Shown one piece after another: positions 1 through 5,322 of a DNA stretch of 5,322 nucleotides (its first letter is position 1; each line of letters starts with the position of its first letter). Origin of the DNA: an uncultured Alphaproteobacteria bacterium (GTDB taxonomy: Bacteria; Pseudomonadota; Alphaproteobacteria; Puniceispirillales; UBA1172); NCBI GenBank assembly GCA_913056245.1, contig CAJXME010000102.1, positions 1 to 5,322 of the forward strand, in the 5' to 3' direction. Under the pieces are notes generated by a model. That model had not been told where the DNA came from and searched no databases. It saw only the letters and a program-made list of their open reading frames with translations. The position numbers were made by a program, and so were the translations under genes.

Positions 1-1321
1 GAACCAGAACAGGATCGCTTTCCGGCCCGGACCACGCGCCGAGGGTAAAATCTGAATAAAACGACGATCGTTTTCCATGGCCACGCTGGGCATACATCAA
101 GACCAAATCAGCGGTCATGGGATCGCGCTTCCATTTATACCACAGCCCTTTGATGCGGCCATGTTGATAGGTTGACCCCCTCGCTTTCAGCATTAAGCCC
201 TCGATCAGGCTGTCTTGGCGGCAGTCTTCGCGCCATTGCTCGAGGTCTTGGGTTTGGGTGAAGTGAAGTTCTTCGGACATATCGATGAGGGGGGTTCCCC
301 AAGCCTTAACTCGTTCCGCTAATCGCGCGCGGCGGGTTTCGATCGGCTCTTGCCGCAAGTCTTCATCGCCATCAAAAAGCAAGTCATATAACCGCAGGAA
401 TACCGGCCGATCGGCGATCAATTTCGCGTCTGCCTTTTTGCGGTTAAGCCGTTGTTGCAGATGCTGGAACGGTTCAATCTGTTGCGGTGATCCTGCCAGC
501 AATTCGCCATCGACCACGCCGCGCCATCCCCAATCAAGCGCTAATTCTGGAAAGGCCGCGTTGATGACATCGCCGGAGCGCGAGAACAAACGCACCTCAT
601 CATCACCAGCGGCGAGTTGCACCCGGGCGCCATCCCATTTCCATTCCACCAAATAATCTTGCGGCTGGATGTTATCGGTGCGGTCATCGTCAATCGGATG
701 CGCCAGCATCAAGGGGCGGAACACAGCCCGCCCATCGGCGGAAGGTTTGTCGCCCTGCCCATCAAGCCAATGAAAAAGCGCATCATAGGGCGGGGTGAGC
801 AGGGGCCATATTTCTTCAATGTCTTCAACGGGCTTTTGGTAAGTTTCCGCCAAAGCCAGCCGCATCATCCGTGCCGAAACCCCACCCCGCATCCCGCCGG
901 TGATGAGTTTCAGCAGCCCCCATCGCCCCGTCACATCCAATTGATCAAGCCAAGATTTGATCAGGTCTTCGGCGTCATGAGGGGAGGCTTGGCGAAGGGC
1001 TATGATCATCTCGCCAAGGCTGGGCAGATTATGCTTCGGTCGATCATTGGATTCCGGCCAAATCAGCGCGACGGTTTCAGCCAAATCCCCCACAAAATCA
1101 TAACTCAGCGCAAAGAGGTCTTCATCCATCAGCCCTGCCGCAAGACGGCGCACCACGCTTGATTTGACGCGCCCCAAATCAAGGTCATCATTCAGCGCCG
1201 CCACCCCCCAGCCGCGATCAGCCGGCGAAGTTTCTTTCAGCCACGCCGATAACAGCGTCAGTTTTGCGTTGCGTTGCGGGGCAAAGAGCAATCGTTCAAG
1301 CAGGCCAGCAAAATCCTTCAT
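1..1321 (-). CDS. ATP-dependent DNA ligase of the ligase-associated repair cluster (3' end outside the window)
   Basis: Seals nicks in duplex DNA using ATP, through a lysyl-AMP intermediate. The first 440 residues are visible. Residues 1 to about 205 form the helical N-terminal ligase domain, with the family-like stretch GGMRGGVSAR and then RPLMLAHPID leading into the adenylation domain. Nucleotidyltransferase motifs follow in order: motif I EWKWDG with catalytic Lys228, motif Ia LFSRSG (245-250), motif III-type VVDGEL (269-274), the YDLLFDG strand (312-318), motif IV IEGLMLK (373-379) and motif V WYKWKRDP (394-401). The OB domain has begun (LMYAQRGHGKR) and is cut by the left edge; relatives are about 530 residues, so roughly 90 are missing. 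The ATG overlaps the exonuclease stop as ATGA, a GAGGA lies nine bases upstream, and the N-terminus MKDFAGLLERL fits the family. Translational coupling to the exonuclease is likely. No frameshift is seen. This is not an NAD-dependent LigA, nor visibly an LigD fusion. Confidence 0.96.
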   Translation of the reverse strand, partial: MKDFAGLLERLLFAPQRNAKLTLLSAWLKETSPADRGWGVAALNDDLDLGRVKSSVVRRLAAGLMDEDLFALSYDFVGDLAETVALIWPESNDRPKHNLPSLGEMIIALRQASPHDAEDLIKSWLDQLDVTGRWGLLKLITGGMRGGVSARMMRLALAETYQKPVEDIEEIWPLLTPPYDALFHWLDGQGDKPSADGRAVFRPLMLAHPIDDDRTDNIQPQDYLVEWKWDGARVQLAAGDDEVRLFSRSGDVINAAFPELALDWGWRGVVDGELLAGSPQQIEPFQHLQQRLNRKKADAKLIADRPVFLRLYDLLFDGDEDLRQEPIETRRARLAERVKAWGTPLIDMSEELHFTQTQDLEQWREDCRQDSLIEGLMLKARGSTYQHGRIKGLWYKWKRDPMTADLVLMYAQRGHGKRSSFYSDFTLGAWSGPESDPVLV

Positions 1322-2346
1322 TCCGCGTCATCCTCATACCCGATGAGCGATAAGGCGCGGGCGTTGATGCCTTTCAAGGTTAACGCGCGGATCAAGGCAT
1401 CTTCGCGGCCATGGGTGACCCAGACTTCGCCGGGGTTAATCTCATCAATGGTCGCCAAAAGATCATGCCAATCGGCATGGTCGGAGAGGATCAGCGGCAT
1501 TTCAACGCCCGATTGTTTGGCGCGCTGACGTATCTGCATCCAGCCTGAGGCCATCACCACCAGCGGATCGGGCAAACGCCTTGCCCATTTATCGGCAATC
1601 GCTGACGGTGGGGCGATGACAATTTCCCCCGCCAGATCAGCGCGCGGCTTGCCTTTTTCGCCCGCCGTGGCTGGCCGCAAATCGCCAAGATCAACGCCGA
1701 GGTCTTGATACAATTGGCAGAGTTTTTGTTGCGCGCCATGCAGATAAATCGGACGCTGATACCCCGCTTGCCGCAATAGGGCGATGATCCGTTGCGCCTT
1801 GCCCAAAGAATAAGCCCCGATCACATGGCAGCGTTCGGGAAAAACCTTGATAGACGCCAATAATTTTGCGATTTCCCCTTCGGGTTCAGGATGCCGAAAG
1901 ACAGGCAGGGCAAAGGTCGCTTCGGTGACAAAAACATCACAAGCCACGGGCTTAAAAGGCGGGCAAGTGGGGTCTGATTTGCGTTTGTAATCGCCGGAGA
2001 CGACGACCCGCTTGCCGCCGTGGTCAATCACAATTTGCGCCGCCCCCAAGACATGACCCGCTGGTTCCATGCGGATGGTCACATCGCCCAGCACCATGCT
2101 TTCACCATAGGCCAAGGGCGTCTGTTTTTCCGTGAAATTTTCGCCGTAACGCGCCGCCATAATGGCTAGGGTTTCTGGGGTTGCGATCACATGACTATGG
2201 CCGGGGCGGGCGTGATCCGCGTGGCCATGGGTGACGACCACGCGATCACTTTTCCGCAAGGCATCGATAACAAATCGGCTGTCTTGATGGCCTGTATCAA
2301 CACTCAGCCCAGCGACTTCAGGTTTGATCCATGAGGATACGGGCAC
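1318..2346 (-). CDS. Ligase-associated metallo-beta-lactamase/beta-CASP DNA exonuclease
   Basis: Predicted metal-dependent nuclease of the CPSF73/SNM1-like superfamily, in the branch that travels with ATP-dependent ligases and is taken to trim DNA ends before sealing. The 342 residues match the usual full length. The N-terminal lactamase fold has the metal-binding signature THGHADH (His40, His42, Asp44, His45), then AGHVLGAAQ with His98 and SGDYKR with Asp119. The beta-CASP part shows VTEATF (Glu142), GAYSLGKAQR (177-186), SDHADW (His290) and a terminal VTHGRED (His312). All expected metal ligands are present, so the enzyme should be active. It starts with GTG: the next in-frame Met is residue 63, beyond the catalytic signature, and AAAGGA sits eight bases upstream. 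It lies between the GST (38 bases) and the ligase (ATGA overlap). Older annotations call such proteins 'mRNA 3'-end processing factor'; the ligase and helicase context favours DNA as substrate, which is family knowledge rather than something visible here. Confidence 0.95.
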   Translation of the reverse strand: MPVSSWIKPEVAGLSVDTGHQDSRFVIDALRKSDRVVVTHGHADHARPGHSHVIATPETLAIMAARYGENFTEKQTPLAYGESMVLGDVTIRMEPAGHVLGAAQIVIDHGGKRVVVSGDYKRKSDPTCPPFKPVACDVFVTEATFALPVFRHPEPEGEIAKLLASIKVFPERCHVIGAYSLGKAQRIIALLRQAGYQRPIYLHGAQQKLCQLYQDLGVDLGDLRPATAGEKGKPRADLAGEIVIAPPSAIADKWARRLPDPLVVMASGWMQIRQRAKQSGVEMPLILSDHADWHDLLATIDEINPGEVWVTHGREDALIRALTLKGINARALSLIGYEDDAE

Positions 2347-2354
2347 CGATGCTA

Positions 2355-2360
2355 TCCTTT
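2355..2360 (-). promoter_or_regulatory. Ribosome binding site supporting the exonuclease GTG start
   Basis: AAAGGA on the minus strand, eight bases before GTG. It supports a start at GTG rather than at the much later first ATG, which would delete the metal-binding HxHxDH motif. Confidence 0.6.
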
Positions 2361-2384
2361 CTTGAGATGAACTTTTCTGTGGGG

Positions 2385-3068
2385 TTAATCTTTCACCCCA
2401 AAAAGTTTTTTGAATTCATCGGGGTCGAGTTTTGACAAATCTTCGCGCAATTCGGTGCCGACTTTCATGCCGCGTTCAACCGCCGGGCGGCTGATCATGG
2501 TTTTGCGCCATTCCGCGACATGAGGATAATCATTGATATCCACGCCTTGGCGTTCATAGGTGCGCGTCCAAGGGAAGGCCGCGATATCGGCGATGGAATA
2601 ATCATCCCCCGCCAGCCATTTGGTCTTAGCCAAGCGGCGATCCATCACGCCATAAAGACGGTTTGATTCTTTGGAATAGCGATCCATGGCGTAATCAATC
2701 TTTTCCGGCGCGTAAAAATTAAAGTGATGCGCTTGCCCCAGCATAGGACCAAGCCCCCCCATCTGCCACATCAGCCATTCAAAGACCGCGACGCGACCCG
2801 GGCCAGAGGCGGGCATCAATTGCCCGGTTTTTTCCGCCAAATAAAGCAAGATCGCCCCGGATTCAAAAACCGTCTGCGGCGCCCCGCCCGTGTCATGGTC
2901 GATGATCGCTGGCATCCGATTGTTTGGGCTAAAGGCAAGGAAGGCGGGGTCAAACTGATCGCCTTTGCCGATATTGACGGGCTTTATGGTGTAATCCAAT
3001 CCCATTTCTTCAAGGGCAATGGTGATTTTATGGCCATTCGGGGTCGGCCAATAGTAGAGATCAATCAT
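2385..3068 (-). CDS. yfcG: Glutathione S-transferase, YfcG-like (disulfide-bond oxidoreductase type)
   Basis: Cytosolic GST-fold protein of 227 residues. From memory it closely resembles Escherichia coli YfcG, a glutathione-dependent disulfide reductase of the Nu-like group (about 215 residues). The N-terminal thioredoxin-like domain begins MIDLYYWPTPNGHKI, holding the Thr9 and Asn11 of that subfamily, followed by GKGDQF (34-39), SPNNRMPAI with the cis-proline Pro53, and the glutathione-contacting FESGAILLYLAEKTG (68-82). The helical C-terminal domain has MGGLGPMLGQAHHFN (103-117) and the GST N-capping box YSIADIAAFPW (157-167). There is no active-site Cys or Ser of the glutaredoxin-like or theta type near residue 9, as expected for this group. 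The ATG is the only in-frame start after upstream stops; its Shine-Dalgarno is weak. It is first in the leftward unit, ahead of the nuclease and ligase. Whether it serves repair, for example by countering oxidative or electrophile stress, is inference; it may simply be a neighbour. Confidence 0.95.
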   Translation of the reverse strand: MIDLYYWPTPNGHKITIALEEMGLDYTIKPVNIGKGDQFDPAFLAFSPNNRMPAIIDHDTGGAPQTVFESGAILLYLAEKTGQLMPASGPGRVAVFEWLMWQMGGLGPMLGQAHHFNFYAPEKIDYAMDRYSKESNRLYGVMDRRLAKTKWLAGDDYSIADIAAFPWTRTYERQGVDINDYPHVAEWRKTMISRPAVERGMKVGTELREDLSKLDPDEFKKLFGVKD

Positions 3069-3125
3069 CGTGGTGTCGCTTTCTTCATGTTGGGATTCAT
3101 CGGGGTAAGTGTGTCTTAAGGGGGT

Positions 3126-3168
3126 GATGTTTTCAAATCATACTCTATATTTAAGCGATGTTTCCAAA
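3126..3168. repeat. Pair of 12-base direct repeats, 31 bases apart (possible operator)
   Basis: GATGTTTTCAAA at 3126-3137 and GATGTTTCCAAA at 3157-3168 match at 11 of 12 positions. Their start-to-start distance of 31 bases is close to three turns of B-DNA, which would place both on one face. Each contains a TTTNNAAA core with partial dyad symmetry. They flank the A+T-rich TATATTTAAG stretch and overlap the best -10 candidate for the leftward unit, as expected for a regulator site. No regulator is encoded in the window to assign them to. Confidence 0.45.
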
Positions 3169-3204
3169 ATGTCGATGATTGAAATTGACCTGACCACGCC
3201 CTGA
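3127..3204 (+). CDS. Possible 25-codon leader ORF upstream of the helicase
   Basis: ATG at 3127 follows AAGGGGG with five bases between the AAGG core and the start, the best Shine-Dalgarno-like sequence in the intergenic region. The peptide begins MFSNHTLYLSDV and ends IEIDLTTP; TGA lies seven bases before the helicase ATG. The helicase itself has no recognisable Shine-Dalgarno, so re-initiation after this ORF would be a plausible way to translate it. The peptide has no membrane segment, signal peptide or run of one amino acid suggesting attenuation. Against it: the ORF is short enough to occur by chance and its span is shared with the putative operators. Treat it as a candidate only. Confidence 0.25.
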   Translation: MFSNHTLYLSDVSKMSMIEIDLTTP

Positions 3205-3210
3205 CCACAC
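3189..3210 (+). repeat. Tandem 11-base repeat directly before the helicase start codon
   Basis: CCTGACCACGC (3189-3199) is followed without a gap by CCTGACCACAC (3200-3210), with one mismatch. The second copy ends one base before the helicase ATG. A further TGACC at 3186-3190 gives three TGACC units in 21 bases. The repeats occupy the place where a ribosome binding site would be and contain none. They could bind a protein at the DNA or RNA level, or simply be a slippage duplication. Confidence 0.5.
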
Positions 3211-3211
3211 T

Positions 3212-5322
3212 ATGTCCCTTTTTGCCCAACATTCTGACTTGCCGCCAAGCCTTCAGCATTGGTTTGATGCCAAGGGTTGGCAGTTGCATGATCATCAGGC
3301 GGCGATGATCAACCATGGGCTTCAAGGGCAATCGTGCCTTTTGGTGGCGCCGACGGGAACGGGCAAAACTTTGGCGGGGTTTCTGCCTAGCCTGATCGCG
3401 CTTGATCGCATCCCAAGCGAAGGCTTGCACACCATCTATATCTCGCCCTTAAAAGCGCTTGCGGTGGATATTGAACGGAATTTGACCGCGCCCTTGGCGG
3501 AAATGAACCCGGATATTCGCGCCGAAACCCGAACCGGTGATACGCCGCAAGCCAAGCGTCAACGCCAGCGCGAACGCCCGCCGCATATTTTGATGACGAC
3601 GCCAGAATCGCTTGAATTGATGCTGACATGGTCTGATGCCGCAGCGTTTTTTGGGCAAGTGCAATGCGTTATTTTGGATGAAATCCATGCGCTGGTGGGG
3701 CAAAAGCGCGGTGATCTCTTGGCCTTGTCCCTCTCGCGGTTGCGCCGTCTTGCGCCCGGGGCAAGGATGGTGGGGTTATCAGCAACGATTGCCAATCCCG
3801 CGGCTCTCAAGGGCTGGCTTGATCCTGACCCTCAGAAAGTGGCGGTGATCCGAGCAAAAACCTCCCGCAAGCCTGACGTTGACGTTTTAATGAAATCTGG
3901 TGATTTGCCTTGGGCGGGTCATTCCGCGGCTTACGCGGTGGAGGATATCTACGCCCATATCAAAACCCATGACACCACCCTTGTTTTCGTCAATACACGG
4001 GCGCAAGCCGAAATCCTTTTTCAATCCTTGTGGCGGCTCAATGATGACAATCTTTCCATCGGCCTACATCACGGGTCTTTATCCGCCGAACAACGGCGGC
4101 GGGTCGAAGCGCATATGGCAAAGGGTCAGCTGCGCGCGGTGGTCGCCACATCATCGCTTGATCTTGGCATCGATTGGGGGAATGTCGATTTGGTGATCCA
4201 AGTTGGCGCGCCCAAAGGCACGGCGCGTTTGCTGCAACGGATTGGGCGTTCTGGGCATCGGTTTGATCGCACGTCGAAAGCCATTCTGGTGCCCGCTAAT
4301 CGCTTTGAAGTGTTTGAATGCATGGCGGCGCTCGCGGATATTGACCAAGGGATTCTCGATGATCCTGATGATCATCCCGGCGGGCTTGATGTCTTGGCGC
4401 AGCATATGGTGGGGATGGCGATTTCTGACCCGTTTCACCCCGATGATCTGTATCACGAAGTGTGCCAAGCCTATCCTTACCGTGATTTAACCCGTGACGA
4501 TTTCGACGCCACGTTGGATTTTGTCGCGACAGGCGGCTATGCGCTGAAAGCCTATGAGCGGTTTCATAAATTGGCGCCGGGGCGCGATGGCTTATACCGC
4601 ATCGCACATCGCAGCGTGGCCTTGCAATGGCGATTGAACGCGGGAACGATTGTCGAAACCCACACGTTGAGCGTGCGAATGCGCGGGGCTGGAACACTGG
4701 GCAAGATCGAAGAATATTTTGTTCAGTCTTTGGTGGCAGGGGACACGTTTATTTTCGCGGGACGAGTCTTGGCTTTTCTGGGCATCAAAGCCTCCGTGGT
4801 GGAGGTCGCGCCCGCGCAAGCCACCGAACCGAAAGTCCCCGCCTATGCCGGGGGACGTTTGCCGCTCACCACCAATTTAGCAGAACGCATCCGAGTGATG
4901 ATCGCCGATCCATCGGGCTGGTCGCTTTATCCCGATAGCGTGCAGCAATGGCTATCGATCCAACGCTGGAAATCCAGCCTGCCAAGCCCTGATCAATTGC
5001 TGGTGGAGACCTTTCCGCGTGGGAAAAAGCAATTTTGCGTGATCTATGGTTTTGAAGGGCGCAACGCGCATCAAACGCTGGGGATGCTGTTGACGCGCCG
5101 CATGGAACGCGCTGGGCTGAAACCGATTGGCTTTGTCGCCACCGATTACGCGCTCGCCCTCTGGTCGTTGGAAGCGGTCGAAAGCCCCCATGACTTGCTG
5201 TCAGCCGATATGCTGGGGGATGATCTCGAAGAATGGATGCAGGAAAGCGCGATGATGAAGCGGTCATTCCGCACCGTCGCGACCATCGCGGGGCTCTTGG
5301 AAAAGCGCCATCCCGGGGCTGA
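3212..5322 (+). CDS. Lhr-Core-type ligase-associated DEXH box DNA helicase (3' end outside the window)
   Basis: Superfamily 2 helicase; characterised Lhr-Core enzymes are ATP-driven 3'-to-5' single-stranded DNA translocases that unwind duplexes. The first 703 residues are visible. RecA domain 1: APTGTGKT Walker A (46-53), SPLKAL motif Ia (78-83), RTGDT (107-111), TTPESL (129-134), DEIH motif II (156-159) and SAT motif III (190-192). RecA domain 2: LVFVNTR (257-263), HHGSLS (286-291), ATSSLDLGID motif V (312-321) and QRIGRSGHR motif VI (342-350). A winged-helix segment (about 410-475) and the Lhr-specific barrel region follow from TIVETHTLSVRMRGAGTLG (479 on), ending at RTVATIAGLLEKRHPG (687-702). 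Relatives are about 810-850 residues, so 100-150 are missing. ATG 3212 is the first start after an in-frame TGA at 3191, and LPPSLQHWF fits the family N-terminus; no clear Shine-Dalgarno precedes it. All ATPase motifs are intact. It lacks room for the long C-terminal extension of full-length Lhr unless that lies past the edge. Confidence 0.96.
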   Translation, partial: MSLFAQHSDLPPSLQHWFDAKGWQLHDHQAAMINHGLQGQSCLLVAPTGTGKTLAGFLPSLIALDRIPSEGLHTIYISPLKALAVDIERNLTAPLAEMNPDIRAETRTGDTPQAKRQRQRERPPHILMTTPESLELMLTWSDAAAFFGQVQCVILDEIHALVGQKRGDLLALSLSRLRRLAPGARMVGLSATIANPAALKGWLDPDPQKVAVIRAKTSRKPDVDVLMKSGDLPWAGHSAAYAVEDIYAHIKTHDTTLVFVNTRAQAEILFQSLWRLNDDNLSIGLHHGSLSAEQRRRVEAHMAKGQLRAVVATSSLDLGIDWGNVDLVIQVGAPKGTARLLQRIGRSGHRFDRTSKAILVPANRFEVFECMAALADIDQGILDDPDDHPGGLDVLAQHMVGMAISDPFHPDDLYHEVCQAYPYRDLTRDDFDATLDFVATGGYALKAYERFHKLAPGRDGLYRIAHRSVALQWRLNAGTIVETHTLSVRMRGAGTLGKIEEYFVQSLVAGDTFIFAGRVLAFLGIKASVVEVAPAQATEPKVPAYAGGRLPLTTNLAERIRVMIADPSGWSLYPDSVQQWLSIQRWKSSLPSPDQLLVETFPRGKKQFCVIYGFEGRNAHQTLGMLLTRRMERAGLKPIGFVATDYALALWSLEAVESPHDLLSADMLGDDLEEWMQESAMMKRSFRTVATIAGLLEKRHPGA

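Larger units (their letters stand above)
3069..3211. promoter_or_regulatory. Divergent intergenic control region between GST-exonuclease-ligase and helicase
   Basis: This 143-base gap separates the divergent start codons, so it or the adjacent gene ends must carry both promoters. Its middle (about 3127-3185) is clearly more A+T-rich than the flanking genes. The best leftward -10 candidate is TATGAT (minus strand, 3137-3142) with a poor TTGGAA (3162-3167) at a long 19-base spacing. A rightward TATATT (3146-3151) has no convincing -35. Two sets of direct repeats and a small ORF lie inside and are listed separately. No GTTC or GAAC half-site of the alphaproteobacterial LexA box is present. Exact promoters cannot be fixed by reading alone. 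Confidence 0.6.

Noticed and set aside
617..1162. A 181-codon open frame on the plus strand, with a smaller one at 285-656
   Set aside because: Both lie wholly opposite the ligase, whose frame shows all nucleotidyltransferase motifs in order. The predicted peptides are rich in Pro, His and Arg and resemble no family, as expected for shadow frames.
2347..2384. Terminator between the GST and the exonuclease
   Set aside because: No inverted repeat followed by a T run can be found in these 38 bases on the minus strand; they hold only the exonuclease ribosome binding site.
3069..3211. LexA/SOS box controlling both arms
   Set aside because: No GTTC or GAAC occurs in the region, so the alphaproteobacterial GTTC-N7-GTTC box is absent, and I see no gammaproteobacterial CTGT-N8-ACAG site either.
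3185..3213. TTGACC as a -35 box for the helicase with a -10 near CACTAT
   Set aside because: The implied transcription start would fall after the helicase ATG, and the -10 match is poor. The TTGACC is better explained as part of the TGACC repeats.
4357..4378. Short GATGATC-type tandem repeat in the helicase
   Set aside because: It encodes Asp-Asp-Pro-Asp-Asp-His in frame and reflects the local run of Asp codons rather than a separate element.
4296..5267. Several 75-133 codon open frames on the minus strand under the helicase
   Set aside because: The plus-strand helicase frame is continuous with conserved motifs throughout; the opposite frames are Arg/Ser/Pro-rich with no recognisable domain.
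1..5322. tRNA, rRNA, CRISPR array, insertion sequence or transposase
   Set aside because: None seen: the window is almost fully occupied by four protein genes, with no terminal inverted repeats, regular spacers or RNA gene signatures in the remaining bases.

Overview
The window holds most of a bacterial DNA-repair gene cluster, the 'ligase-associated DNA damage response' set: an ATP-dependent DNA ligase, a metallo-beta-lactamase/beta-CASP exonuclease and an Lhr-Core-type DEXH helicase. A YfcG-like glutathione S-transferase accompanies them. Protein style, base composition in the mid-fifties percent G+C by eye, and few GANTC sites beside very many GATC sites suggest an alphaproteobacterium. 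That is inference; no rRNA or other strong taxonomic marker is present. Coding density is very high.

Layout. Three genes run leftward on the minus strand in the order GST, exonuclease, ligase. The GST-exonuclease gap is 38 bases with no visible terminator, and the exonuclease stop and ligase start overlap as ATGA, so the three look like one transcription unit. The ligase runs off the left edge after 440 codons, having passed its catalytic lysine and motifs III, IV and V. The helicase runs rightward from a 143-base divergent intergenic region and leaves the right edge after 703 codons with its frame still open.

The divergent region (3069-3211) is the only noncoding stretch of any size. It holds a 12-base direct repeat (11/12 matches, 31 bases apart), a tandem 11-base repeat ending one base before the helicase ATG, and a 25-codon small ORF behind a strong Shine-Dalgarno-like sequence. 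No gene-free stretch exceeds 300 bases.

How the genes may work together: the helicase would translocate on single-stranded DNA and unwind duplexes, the exonuclease would trim ends, and the ligase would seal nicks. In related clusters a manganese-dependent endonuclease (PdeM/MPE) is the fourth member. It is not in this window and could lie past the helicase. The repair set is recognisable and already described; the unusual points here are the split, divergent layout, the GST at the head of the nuclease-ligase unit, and the structured region between the two arms.
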